Positions 50,873-59,399 of a stretch of 64,000 nucleotides of DNA are shown here, one piece after another. Origin of the DNA: an uncultured Alphaproteobacteria bacterium (GTDB lineage: Bacteria; Pseudomonadota; Alphaproteobacteria; RF32; CAG-239); assembly GCA_934254585.1 (NCBI GenBank), contig CAKQLF010000001.1, forward strand, positions 186,001 through 250,000, in the 5' to 3' direction. Position 1 is the first letter of the stretch. Each line of letters opens with the position of its first letter. A program made the position numbers and the translations under genes. Under the pieces are notes generated by a model. It did no database searches. It had not been told where the DNA came from and was given only the letters and a program-made list of their open reading frames with translations.

Positions 50873-52569
50873 TATTCGGCTCCACTGTATTTTTGTTGAA
50901 GTTCGGCGGCTTTTTCCGGAGTAATGCGTTCAAATAAGGCTTCTCCGGCTTCAAAACTGTGGCCGGCTTTGAGTGCGGATATTTCTTTTTCGACATTAAA
51001 TCCTTTTAATGATGGCATATCTTTTGAAGTTAAGCCGAATTTGGCCATAATTTTTTCGGCGGTGTCAGGCATAAACGGCGCGCTTAATACGGCATAAATA
51101 CGAACTAAATTCAGGCATAGACGCAAAATAGTTGCGGCACGGGTTTCATCTTCTTTGATTACCGTCCACGGTTCCGTGGTGGAAATGTAGTTGTTGCCTT
51201 CAACCCAGATGGCACGCAATTCAGCAGCGGCTTTGCGGAACTCCATTTCATTTAAGTATTTGAAATAATCTTGAACTCTGGTTTGCAAAATTTTGATTAA
51301 TTCTTTATCTTCGGTTTGTAGTTCGCCGCCTTCGGGAATTTGCGAGCCGAGTTTCGAGGCTGTCATTTTCATAACACGCTGCGCAAAGTTGCCTAAAACT
51401 CCGTTCAAATCTTTGTTTACGGTGTTTACAAAACTTTCAAATGTGAAAGACGAATCCGAGCTTTCGGGAGCGTTGGCCATCAGCCAATAACGCCAGTAAT
51501 CGGCCGGAAATTCTTTTACGGCATCTTCGGCAAATACGCCGCGGTGTTCTGATTTTGAAAATTTTCCGCCTTCAAAAGTTAAATAGCTGAAACCTTTCAA
51601 AAAGTCTACCTTTGTCCAGTTTTCTCCGGTACCGAGCAAAGTTGCCGGAAAAGTAATAGAGTGATAAGGCACATTGTCTTTGCCCATAAATTCAACATAA
51701 CGCACGTCTTTAGCGTCAAGCCACCAATCTTTCCAGTTGCGTTCTTGAGGTTTTTCATCAGACCATTGCTTGGTGATGCCGATATAGCCGATTGGCGCGT
51801 CGAACCACACATAAAACACTTTGTCTTCAAATCCCTCTTTGTTGACCGGAAAGCCCCACTTCAAATCACGGGTGATGCAACGTGGCTGCAAGCCTTCCTT
51901 TACCCATTTTTTGGCGATGGAATAAGCAACATCAGGCCAAAAAGCCTCTTTGGTTTTTAGCCATTCCACTAGTTTTTCTTCAATTTTCGGCAGGTTTAAA
52001 AACAGGTGCTTTGTTTCACGCACTTCCAAATTAGTGCTGCCGGAAATGGTGCTGCGCGGATTGATTAAATCTGTCGGCTCCAAAACTTTTGTACAATTTT
52101 CACATTGGTCGCCGCGAGCTTTTTCATAGCCGCAATGCGGACAAGTGCCGGTAATATAACGGTCAGCCAAAAACATTTTATCATCAACCGAATAAACCTG
52201 TTTCATTGTTCTTTCTTCAATAAAACCATTTTTATCCAACTGTGAAAAAATATGGTAAGTCATTTCTTTGTTTTGTTCGCTGGAGGTGCGGCCAAAATAG
52301 TCAAACGACAAATTAAAATCTTTATAAGTCTGAATGTGGCGGGTATGATATTTGTTGCAATATTCTTCAACCGGCATACCTTCTTTTAAAGCTCCTACTT
52401 CAGAGGCTGTGCCGTGTTCATCGTTTCCGCAAATATACAAAACTTCATTACCCAACATTCGCATATAACGGGCATAAACATCAGACGGCAACAAGCAGCC
52501 AACCATATGGCCAAGGTGCGGAATCCCGTTAATATACGGCAAAGCGGAAGTAATAAGAACTTTTGACAT
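50872..52569 (-). CDS. metG: methionyl-tRNA synthetase
   Basis: A 565-residue class I synthetase. The HIGH motif is in ALPYINGIPHLGHMVG and the KMSKS motif reads KFSKSEHRG. The zinc knot is CPHCGYEKARGDQCENC, a four-Cys form. The C-terminal tRNA-binding domain of the long E. coli enzyme is absent, as in many alphaproteobacteria. It is coupled to the SNase-like gene by TAATG. It charges both initiator and elongator tRNA-Met. Confidence 0.97.
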   Translation of the reverse strand: MSKVLITSALPYINGIPHLGHMVGCLLPSDVYARYMRMLGNEVLYICGNDEHGTASEVGALKEGMPVEEYCNKYHTRHIQTYKDFNLSFDYFGRTSSEQNKEMTYHIFSQLDKNGFIEERTMKQVYSVDDKMFLADRYITGTCPHCGYEKARGDQCENCTKVLEPTDLINPRSTISGSTNLEVRETKHLFLNLPKIEEKLVEWLKTKEAFWPDVAYSIAKKWVKEGLQPRCITRDLKWGFPVNKEGFEDKVFYVWFDAPIGYIGITKQWSDEKPQERNWKDWWLDAKDVRYVEFMGKDNVPYHSITFPATLLGTGENWTKVDFLKGFSYLTFEGGKFSKSEHRGVFAEDAVKEFPADYWRYWLMANAPESSDSSFTFESFVNTVNKDLNGVLGNFAQRVMKMTASKLGSQIPEGGELQTEDKELIKILQTRVQDYFKYLNEMEFRKAAAELRAIWVEGNNYISTTEPWTVIKEDETRAATILRLCLNLVRIYAVLSAPFMPDTAEKIMAKFGLTSKDMPSLKGFNVEKEISALKAGHSFEAGEALFERITPEKAAELQQKYSGAE

Positions 52570-52809
52570 ATTTACATTTCTCCTTAAAAGACAGACAATA
52601 ACAATTATTCGAAGTTTACTCTATTTTGCTAAAATCTCAAGCAAAAAGACAAGATACGCCATTATTTTTTAGCAAATGAAAAATATCAAAGGGCGGAGCT
52701 TGAAAACTATGCTTCTTAGAAAACGCAAAAAAAATTTTTAGGATATATAAAATCAGTAATTATGATTTTCTTGTTCAGTTTTATTACTATTTGATAATAA
52801 TGTCTGAAA

Positions 52810-52831
52810 AAGGAGGTTGTTACACCTCCTT
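52810..52831 (-). terminator. rho-independent terminator
   Basis: AAGGAGGT and ACCTCCTT (eight-base stem, six-base loop), followed on the minus strand by T-rich sequence, lie seven bases after the stop of the 52839 gene. Confidence 0.75.
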
Positions 52832-52838
52832 AAAATTA

Positions 52839-53429
52839 TTATTTGCTGAAATCATAAATATCCGAACCATCATCAGGTAAGGCCGAAGCCGTGTCTTCAA
52901 CCGCAGTTTCAAGCGGCAACGGCTTGCAAACTTCAAGATAGTTTACAGCGTAACTGGTCAGAGCCAGAGCGGCAATCGGCAATACTACTTTTTCAAACGG
53001 AAAATGTGCGTGTCCGCCGTTTTTAGCTTTCATCCATTGATAAAATACCGAACTGTAAGTCAGTACAGCCGCGCCTAGCAAAGTACAAAACAAAAACGGG
53101 TCTAAATAGAAAATTAAAATAGGTTTTGGAGTATAAACCAAGTCTTTAATATAAACACCGGCAATCATCGAAAGCGACATTGCAATTAAAAGCGGGTTGC
53201 GAAAAGCAAAATGCCAATTCTTTTTATCGCACCACAAGATTGTCCAATAACCTATAAGCATTAACAAGGCTCCTGCCCAAACGGCAATAACGCTGTCATC
53301 TACTCCCAAGTTGCGAGCAACTTCCAGACCAACGGCGACTCCAACCGTGCAAACAGCACAGGCCGGATTGGCGTAACTCGGTAATGTATAAAATAGGGTT
53401 GCCGCAAACAGCAAACTGAAAATTAACAT
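52839..53429 (-). CDS. exported/membrane protein with CAVC motif
   Basis: A 196-residue protein with a signal peptide (residues 1-20, ending SYA) and four or five membrane helices. The mature N-terminus reads NPACAVCTVGVAVGLEVARNLGVDDSVIAVWAGALL in part, with a CAVC pair just after cleavage, which could be redox-active or metal-binding. A further Cys lies near residue 60 and one near 174. The CxxC start followed by GxDDS is a pattern seen in uncharacterised membrane proteins of other bacteria. The start is ATG 53429 with AAGGAG upstream. The function is unknown. Confidence 0.7.
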   Translation of the reverse strand: MLIFSLLFAATLFYTLPSYANPACAVCTVGVAVGLEVARNLGVDDSVIAVWAGALLMLIGYWTILWCDKKNWHFAFRNPLLIAMSLSMIAGVYIKDLVYTPKPILIFYLDPFLFCTLLGAAVLTYSSVFYQWMKAKNGGHAHFPFEKVVLPIAALALTSYAVNYLEVCKPLPLETAVEDTASALPDDGSDIYDFSK

Positions 53430-53508
53430 TTTATTCTCCTTAATATTTTTTCTCACAATACGAATTTTAACGGATAAATCAATATATTTTTGCAAATTAT
53501 AAAGAAAA

Positions 53509-53529
53509 CCGCCGATAGTGTATCGGCGG
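53509..53529 (-). terminator. rho-independent terminator
   Basis: CCGCCGAT and ATCGGCGG form an eight-base GC-rich stem with a five-base loop, followed on the minus strand by a TTTTCTTT tract. It ends the 53558 gene. Confidence 0.85.
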
Positions 53530-53557
53530 AAAGGAGAAGTAAAATCATAAAATATAA

Positions 53558-53947
53558 TCAGTCGTTCACAGTTCCGCGGTTGCGGGCAGTCAATAAAATA
53601 TTTTTTTCGGTATTATTGACAAATTCGGCGGGATGTTTTTTCTGAAAATCTTTTTTAAATTGCAACGGAGAACCGAAATTCTTTTGCCGATATGTGTTGG
53701 CTATCATCGCCAACATTCCGTCGGTGGAAACGTCTTTTCCGGCAAGTGCGTTAAATTTAGCAATTGAAGCTTTCATTTTTACAGCCGTTTCATCATCAGG
53801 TAAATCCCGACTTTTCAGACCGCGGCGCGAAGGAGAATGTTTGATAACGGCACTGGCTAAATCAAGTAACTTTTCTTTGTTATCGGACACGTTTTCTAAC
53901 AATTTTACAAATTGCTTTCCAACGGTTGATTTCTTCTTTTCGGACAT
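53558..53947 (-). CDS. unknown small protein, 129 aa
   Basis: A 129-residue soluble, basic protein that I do not recognise. It is largely helical, with a Lys-rich start (SEKKKSTVGKQF) and a middle helix KMKASIAKFNALAG. The C-terminus is Arg/Asn-rich. AGGAGG stands six bases before the ATG at 53947. It lies on the minus strand about 75 bases downstream of ispA and has its own terminator. No function can be given. Confidence 0.6.
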   Translation of the reverse strand: MSEKKKSTVGKQFVKLLENVSDNKEKLLDLASAVIKHSPSRRGLKSRDLPDDETAVKMKASIAKFNALAGKDVSTDGMLAMIANTYRQKNFGSPLQFKKDFQKKHPAEFVNNTEKNILLTARNRGTVND

Positions 53948-54022
53948 CACACACCTCCTGTTTCATAATTATATTTTATGGAATAATCATAGCATAAAAA
54001 GAGAGGGTGTGCAATAGATTTT

Positions 54023-54916
54023 TTAATAGCAGCGAGTAATGATAAAACGGGCTAAATCTTGTAAAGGCAGGGCTTTGTCGCCAAACACTTCCAAAACGGA
54101 AACCGCTTCATCAGTCAATTTTTGTGCCACTTCACGAGCTTTGTCAATGCCAAAACGGCTGACAATGGTGAATTTGTTTTGCTTGTTGTCTTTATGCAAT
54201 GTTTTTCCCACTAAAGTTTGATTGCCGATTTGGTCCAAGATATCATCGCTGATTTGAAAAGTTTGGCCGATTTTTCGGGAATATATCATCAAAGCCTGTC
54301 GTAGTTCCAACGGGGCTTGCCCTAAAACTGCTCCGGCCTCACAGGCATAGCGTAGCAAACGTCCGGTTTTCATTTCTTCTAAGCGTGAAATTATATTTTC
54401 GTCTTCAGCCGCAGAACCGGTTGATTCGGCGTATAAATCAAGGGTCTGTCCGGCAATCATACCGCCAAACGCTCCGGCGGCGTCGGATAAAAGCTGAACC
54501 AAAGTTAAACGAATTTCGGGGCGTATTTCAAGAGATGTCGCTAAAAGGTTGAAAGCATAGGTTAAAAGCCCGTCTCCGGCCAAAATGGCAGTTGCTTCAT
54601 CAAACTTTTTGTGGCAAGTAGGTTTGCCGCGGCGTAAATCATCATTGTCCATTGCCGGTAAATCATCGTGAATTAAAGAATAAGAATGGAGCATTTCCAA
54701 AGAAACCGCTGCCGGCAGGGCTGTTTTATAGTCAACTCCGAACAAGGCGGCGCATTGACATAGCAAATATGGCCGCAAGCGTTTACCCCCGTTCATAACA
54801 GAGTATTCCATTGCTTCTATAACTCGGCCTTCCGCTCCTTCGGGTTTAATGAAATATTGAGCCAAATCTTGGTTGAATTGTGTGGAAAAATCCGATAAAT
54901 TTTGTTTAATATCCAT
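54023..54916 (-). CDS. ispA: farnesyl diphosphate synthase (polyprenyl synthetase)
   Basis: A 297-residue prenyltransferase. The first Asp-rich motif is LIHDDLPAMDNDDLRRGKPTCH and the second is QISDDILDQIGN. It has the MNGGKRLRPYL start. It condenses IPP with DMAPP/GPP to give FPP for undecaprenyl phosphate and quinones. xseB lies two bases upstream; dxs, the usual third gene, is not present downstream. Confidence 0.93.
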   Translation of the reverse strand: MDIKQNLSDFSTQFNQDLAQYFIKPEGAEGRVIEAMEYSVMNGGKRLRPYLLCQCAALFGVDYKTALPAAVSLEMLHSYSLIHDDLPAMDNDDLRRGKPTCHKKFDEATAILAGDGLLTYAFNLLATSLEIRPEIRLTLVQLLSDAAGAFGGMIAGQTLDLYAESTGSAAEDENIISRLEEMKTGRLLRYACEAGAVLGQAPLELRQALMIYSRKIGQTFQISDDILDQIGNQTLVGKTLHKDNKQNKFTIVSRFGIDKAREVAQKLTDEAVSVLEVFGDKALPLQDLARFIITRCY

Positions 54917-54918
54917 AA

Positions 54919-55164
54919 TTATTCTTCCACTTTATCTAACGACTCGGTTGAAATTTCGCCATCCGGAGAAATATTTATTTTTTCAATTTTCAATTGGGCA
55001 GCTTTCAGTTTTTCTTCACAAAATTTTTTCAGAGCCGTAGCTTTTTCATAAGCCTCAACGGCATCGTCAAGCTTTATTTTTCCGCCCTCAAGTTCGCGCA
55101 CAATGTTTTCAAGCTGAATTAATGCGTCTTCAAAACTAAATTTGCTTAAATCTAAATCTTTCAT
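54919..55164 (-). CDS. xseB: exodeoxyribonuclease VII small subunit
   Basis: An 81-residue XseB: FEDALIQLENIVRELEGGKIKLDDAVEAYEKATALKKFCEEKL contains the family's LExIVxxLExGxxxLxxAVxxYExG-like pattern. With XseA it forms exonuclease VII, which degrades single-stranded DNA. xseA is not in the window. It is the first gene of the xseB-ispA unit. Confidence 0.93.
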   Translation of the reverse strand: MKDLDLSKFSFEDALIQLENIVRELEGGKIKLDDAVEAYEKATALKKFCEEKLKAAQLKIEKINISPDGEISTESLDKVEE

Positions 55165-55342
55165 AATTTTTTCTCCCTTGTCTTTAAGCTTAGCCGATTA
55201 ACTTATTTTTACAACGAGATTTTGCAACTTATTAAACTATTTATCACGCCAAACTGCTCTTTTGTATTATTGGTATAATCAATAAAACGGGTTATATTTA
55301 AGATACTATGAATGTTTTTCGTAGTTTTATTCCTGATAAAGC

Positions 55343-55374
55343 AAGGTTCGTAATCATTAGGCGTTGCGAGCCTT
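55343..55374 (+). other. eight-base hairpin in the xseB-flavin reductase gap
   Basis: AAGGTTCG and CGAGCCTT pair (one G-U) around a 16-base loop in the 278-base gap 55165-55442. It lies just upstream of the flavin-reductase promoter. It could be part of a small RNA or a terminator for a transcript I cannot see; no gene fits the rest of the gap. Confidence 0.25.
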
Positions 55375-55381
55375 GAATTTC

Positions 55382-55409
55382 TTGACTGTAGAAAAATAAA
55401 GTATATACT
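55382..55409 (+). promoter_or_regulatory. candidate promoter of the flavin reductase gene
   Basis: TTGACT at 55382-55387 and TATACT at 55404-55409 are 16 bases apart, about 35 bases before the start at 55443. Both hexamers are close to consensus. Confidence 0.65.
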
Positions 55410-55442
55410 GGACGGAAGTTTAGTTTTTATGAGGAAATTTAT

Positions 55443-56306
55443 ATGGCAAAAATTTTGTGGCGAGCCGGAACGTTAATGGCTCCTGTTCCTCCGGTTCTGA
55501 TTTCTTGCGGAACAATGGAAAAGCCAAATGTGATGACGGCAGCTTGGACAGGTGTTTTGTGCAGTGATCCGACTTTGGTTTATGTTTCAATTCGTCCGTC
55601 GCGGTATAGTTATGAGCTTATTAGTCAATCAAAAGAATTTGTAATTAATTTACCGACGGTGGCGTTGGCTAAACAGGTTGATTTATGCGGAGTAAAAAGC
55701 GGTCGCACGGTTGATAAATTTAAATTATCAGGTTTGACACCTGCTGTCTGCACCAAAGTTTCGGCTCCGCAAGTTTTGGAATCTCCAATTTCGTTGGAAT
55801 GTCGTGTTTTGGAAATAAAACATTTGGAAACCGCCGATGGAAAAGGTACGCACGATATGTTTTTGGCCGAGGTGTTGGCGGTTAATGTTGATGAAGCATA
55901 TATTGATGAAAATAACGCTCTGCATTTGGAAAAAGCCGGATTATTGGCTTATGCACACGGTTTTTATTATGCCCTTGGCAAACAAATTGGCAAATTCGGT
56001 TGGTCGGTAGAAAAAAACAGCACCAAACGTAAAAGAGTTGAACAGGAAAAAAATAAAAAAGCAGAGAAAAAAGAAAAATCTGAATTTAAGACTAAACAGC
56101 CGCGAAAAAAAGTTTGGGCAAAGCATCGCGACTTTGAACAAGATGATGGTCGCAGAAAGTCTGAATTTCAACCTCGCCGCCCTAAATCTGCTAAAGATAA
56201 AAACTTTAATCGAGGTAAAGAAAAACAGAAAACTCAAAGCAAAATAGGCGCGTACAGACCGGTAGAACGTAAAGCTCCTCGTAAAACTTTAACACTGAAA
56301 AAATAG
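55443..56306 (+). CDS. flavin reductase family protein with basic C-terminal tail
   Basis: A 287-residue protein. Residues 1-195 are a flavin-reductase-like (FMN-binding split barrel) domain: PVPPVLISCG, NVMTAAWTGVLCSDPTLVYVSIRPSRYSYELI and EFVINLPTVALA. The last 95 residues are a separate Lys/Arg-rich, low-complexity tail with few hydrophobic residues (runs such as KRKRVEQEKNKKAEKKEK and RRPKSAKDKNF), unlike ordinary family members. Such a tail may bind RNA or DNA; that is inference. It is followed eight bases later by the N-formylglutamate amidohydrolase. Confidence 0.82.
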   Translation: MAKILWRAGTLMAPVPPVLISCGTMEKPNVMTAAWTGVLCSDPTLVYVSIRPSRYSYELISQSKEFVINLPTVALAKQVDLCGVKSGRTVDKFKLSGLTPAVCTKVSAPQVLESPISLECRVLEIKHLETADGKGTHDMFLAEVLAVNVDEAYIDENNALHLEKAGLLAYAHGFYYALGKQIGKFGWSVEKNSTKRKRVEQEKNKKAEKKEKSEFKTKQPRKKVWAKHRDFEQDDGRRKSEFQPRRPKSAKDKNFNRGKEKQKTQSKIGAYRPVERKAPRKTLTLKK

Positions 56307-56313
56307 GTGATGT

Positions 56314-57195
56314 ATGGCCGAAAAACACTTGGATTTCAAAGTAGATTACACAAATTTATCCGTTTATGATGAATTTAATGCTGATAAATTGCAATATCCG
56401 CTTGTTTTATCTATTCCGCACAGCGGTACTTATTTCCCGCCGGAATTTTTGCAAAATGTTTGTTTTGATGAAAAAGTTTTGCGGCGCAATGAGGATTTGT
56501 TGGTTGACAAACTGCTGGAAAACGCGTTTGCCAAGGGGCTGACGGCACTCAAAATGAAAATCAGCCGAACTTTTGTTGATTTGAATCGTGATCGCTTAGA
56601 GCTTGATCCGGCAATGTTCTATAATTATCCCAAAGAAAAAGATATTTTATATGACAAACACTGCCGAGTGGGTTTAGGTGTGATTCATCGAATTAATTAC
56701 AGAAGAGAAAATATTTATGGCGGTTTGTTGGATTATGCCGAAGTTGAAGAGCGTTTAAGTAAAGTTTATGATGTGTATCACGCTCGTTTGCAGCAGCTTA
56801 TAAATAAATGTCTGAAAAAATTCGGGTTTTGTGTGATTTTAGACTGCCATTCAATGCCGTCAAAAATTTGTTCGATTATTGATGACCGTTCCGGAATCGA
56901 TGTTTGTTTGGGTAATTTGTTCAGTCAAAGCTGTCCGCAGGAATACAGTGATTTTTTGGCCTCGCAGTTTTGGGATAATAACTATTCCGTACAAGAAAAT
57001 TGTCCATATTCCGGAGCTTATATAACTTTTAATTATTGTCAGCCTAAGCGCAAAATGTATACGCTGCAATTGGAATTAAACCGTTTGTTGTATGCCGATG
57101 AGGCAAATCTTTGTCCTAATGATGAATTTTCGGAAGTGGCAGAAGAAGTCAGTGAAGCGGTTATAAATTTTGCTGAATACTTGAAACGATTATAG
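56314..57195 (+). CDS. N-formylglutamate amidohydrolase family protein
   Basis: A 293-residue protein of the FGase/HutG-like family. Motifs are LSIPHSGTYFPPEFL, SRTFVDLNRDRLELDPAMF and ILDCHSMPS (metal-binding His and Asp), with YTLQLELNRLLYADE near the end. The family hydrolyses N-formyl-L-glutamate to glutamate and formate; without other histidine-degradation genes nearby the physiological substrate is not settled. It is downstream of the flavin reductase in the same unit and ends 13 bases before the convergent glycogen-synthase gene. Confidence 0.88.
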   Translation: MAEKHLDFKVDYTNLSVYDEFNADKLQYPLVLSIPHSGTYFPPEFLQNVCFDEKVLRRNEDLLVDKLLENAFAKGLTALKMKISRTFVDLNRDRLELDPAMFYNYPKEKDILYDKHCRVGLGVIHRINYRRENIYGGLLDYAEVEERLSKVYDVYHARLQQLINKCLKKFGFCVILDCHSMPSKICSIIDDRSGIDVCLGNLFSQSCPQEYSDFLASQFWDNNYSVQENCPYSGAYITFNYCQPKRKMYTLQLELNRLLYADEANLCPNDEFSEVAEEVSEAVINFAEYLKRL

Positions 57196-57208
57196 TTTAA
57201 TTGAAAAT

Positions 57209-59248
57209 CTATAAACTTCCGGAGTGGAAGAGTTTGTCATATTTATAAACCGACCCTTCGGGAATTGACCAACTGAAGTCATTTTTCATAGCCGCCGATT
57301 GCATCTGATGCATAGTTTTCGGGGCGGTATAAAAACAGCGAATAGCTTTTTCCAATGTTTCAAAATAAGCGTTGATGTTGTTTTTCAGGTGCTGTGCTTG
57401 CAGGTTTGGACCATATACCCGATTGCCGTCGGCAAAAAATACCTCGGTTCTGAAACCGTCAACACCATCTTGAATGGTGTCAACCAAACCACCGGTTGAC
57501 GTGGCCACAGGCAGGCAGCCTTTAGCCATAGCTTCCATCTGGGTTAATCCGCAAGGTTCAAAATATGACGGCATTAAATAAAAATCAGCCGCCAACTGTA
57601 CAGAGTAGGCAAAGTAATCATTATAACCGTGAAACACAAAAATACGTTTGGCAAAATCACGATAAATTTGTTTCGTGTTGTCTTTCAGAGCCATCAAATC
57701 ACGGAATAAATCTCTGTTTCCGGCTCCTCCTAAAACGAAAATCGGAAAGTCTTGCGGTGAGTTTTTGTATTTATCAGATATTCTCAAAATGGCGTTGAGC
57801 GCAATGTCATAGCCTTTTTGTTCAACCAAGCGGCTGGTCATACAAATAAACGGAATATTTTCCGCCTCGTGCAGAGCCGAAGATATGTCATCAAAATTGT
57901 AAGTGTCTATTTTGGGAATAACTGTTTGACGATAATTTTCATCGGTGGCCAAACGTGAAAGCAGTTTTATGCACTCTTTTTTGTTATGCAGTTTGTTTTG
58001 CAGCGAATATTCATTATAGACCTTAAACTGAGTGTCGCCGAAATATTTGTTTAAGGTTTCAATTTTTTGAGCGTTAGGAGAAATCAACTTTTTTTCATAG
58101 CCATTGACAATGCCGAAAAATGTCCGGCAATTTTTGCGGATTTTTAAGATATCTCGAAAATCAAAACCAAAACTCTTTTCACGGGAAACTTCTTCCATAT
58201 AGTTTTTGGAAACCGTGACGATTCTGTCAGCCAGATGCATATTGCATGAGGCTTGATTATAGGTGTCGCCGACTATCAACGTGTTTGACGTGCGCGGGTT
58301 ACTGTTCTTTACGGCTTTGGCGTTTTTCAAGACCAAAGTTGCCAAATCTTCATATAATGAATTTAAGATTTTCGAGGTGTTTTTATAATCCCACCCCTGA
58401 TATCCCATGTGGTGTGCAATGTGAATAACGGGAATTTCTTTTAGAATCTCGGCAATTTCAAGGGGGAGGCGTTCGGCATAGACTTTGGCTAATGACAAAT
58501 ATTTAGTCAGGCCGGAAATCGCTCCGCTATGCCAGTCATTGGCAAGTAGTATATTAGGCAGACGAATGTTCTCTATTTGGCGCAAGCATATATTCTCAAG
58601 CAGGCAATAAACGGTTTTGGAAAGAAAAGCAAAGCGTTCGACTTCATCAACGTGCAGATTGTTAAGAACATAGCAACCACTTTGTCCGGAAGGGTTTTCG
58701 GCGGCGGGATTTATGGAAAAAAAGCGGTCATTGTGCAAAAACAGATAAGCGGCACCATTGAGAGTTCCCTGATAAACATCTACTTTGAAGTGGCAAAAAC
58801 GGTTGCGGCTGCCCATAAACGGAACTTTCAGATGGCACAATTTTTGCAGTTTTATCTGTTTACCTTCGGCACCGATGTAAACGCCGTTTTCAAATGTGCA
58901 TTTCTTTTTGCCGGTATCTCCCAAATACATCGGGGTTATAATAGTAATATCACTTTTTTGTTTGGTAAAAATTTGATTGTAATTTTCCGGAAGCTCGGAG
59001 GCCACCATTCCCAAGCCGCCGCATTTCATAAAAGTTGCGGTTTCGGCAGTAATCATCCAAGCGTGAATCTGTTCGTTTTCAGGCCAACACTTGTCGGTTA
59101 GACATTGCCTACGCCCCATATTCTGCATTTGTAATAGAATAGGATTTTGCGGAACCCCGTAATTTATACTGAATTTTCTTTTATTGAAATTTGTCGGTAA
59201 AAAAACAAATTTTTTATTTTGGCCGGAGCCGAGATTCAATATGGTCAT
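57209..59248 (-). CDS. glycogen/starch synthase-like glycosyltransferase (GT5)
   Basis: A 679-residue protein of the GT5 glycogen-synthase type. The N-terminal domain has ITAETATFMKCGGLGMVASELP; the family's KxGGLxDV motif has Met where Asp is expected. Later come ILLANDWHSGAISGL, CMTSRLVEQKGYDIALNAILRI and the C-terminal donor site MPSYFEPCGLTQMEAMAKGCLPVATSTGGLVDTI. The family transfers glucose from ADP- or UDP-glucose to a glucan chain. glgB, glgC and glgP are not nearby. It is about 150-200 residues longer than bacterial GlgA, mostly at insertions in the middle. ATG 59248 is preferred. Confidence 0.8.
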   Translation of the reverse strand: MTILNLGSGQNKKFVFLPTNFNKRKFSINYGVPQNPILLQMQNMGRRQCLTDKCWPENEQIHAWMITAETATFMKCGGLGMVASELPENYNQIFTKQKSDITIITPMYLGDTGKKKCTFENGVYIGAEGKQIKLQKLCHLKVPFMGSRNRFCHFKVDVYQGTLNGAAYLFLHNDRFFSINPAAENPSGQSGCYVLNNLHVDEVERFAFLSKTVYCLLENICLRQIENIRLPNILLANDWHSGAISGLTKYLSLAKVYAERLPLEIAEILKEIPVIHIAHHMGYQGWDYKNTSKILNSLYEDLATLVLKNAKAVKNSNPRTSNTLIVGDTYNQASCNMHLADRIVTVSKNYMEEVSREKSFGFDFRDILKIRKNCRTFFGIVNGYEKKLISPNAQKIETLNKYFGDTQFKVYNEYSLQNKLHNKKECIKLLSRLATDENYRQTVIPKIDTYNFDDISSALHEAENIPFICMTSRLVEQKGYDIALNAILRISDKYKNSPQDFPIFVLGGAGNRDLFRDLMALKDNTKQIYRDFAKRIFVFHGYNDYFAYSVQLAADFYLMPSYFEPCGLTQMEAMAKGCLPVATSTGGLVDTIQDGVDGFRTEVFFADGNRVYGPNLQAQHLKNNINAYFETLEKAIRCFYTAPKTMHQMQSAAMKNDFSWSIPEGSVYKYDKLFHSGSL

Positions 59249-59328
59249 CACAATTACTTTCTATTTATAATACGTTTTTCAGTATAGTTCTAAAAACCTA
59301 AAACTTCAACATAAAAAAACATACGCTC

Positions 59329-59357
59329 TTGACTTGTTTATTATTACCTACTAAGTA
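59329..59357 (+). promoter_or_regulatory. candidate grpE promoter
   Basis: TTGACT at 59329-59334 and TAAGTA at 59352-59357 are 17 bases apart, upstream of grpE. The -10 is poor; a heat-shock sigma factor may be used instead, as the -35 lies within CTTGACTTG. Confidence 0.3.
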
Positions 59358-59399
59358 TCTATATAGGTATTTTTCTTAAAAATTGAAGAGGAAGCAAGA

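Noticed and set aside
55310..55378. A 22-codon ORF (ATG at about 55310) in the xseB-flavin reductase gap
   Set aside because: No ribosome site, no conservation evidence and no motif; too short to support from sequence alone.
55941..56237. Phe-rich minus-strand ORF opposite the basic tail of the flavin reductase
   Set aside because: Lys codons read backwards give Phe/Leu; this is expected from an AAA-rich coding strand and not a membrane protein.
58577..59101. Plus-strand ORF of 174 codons opposite the GT5 gene
   Set aside because: The minus-strand protein has clear glycogen-synthase motifs through this region; the plus-strand frame has none.
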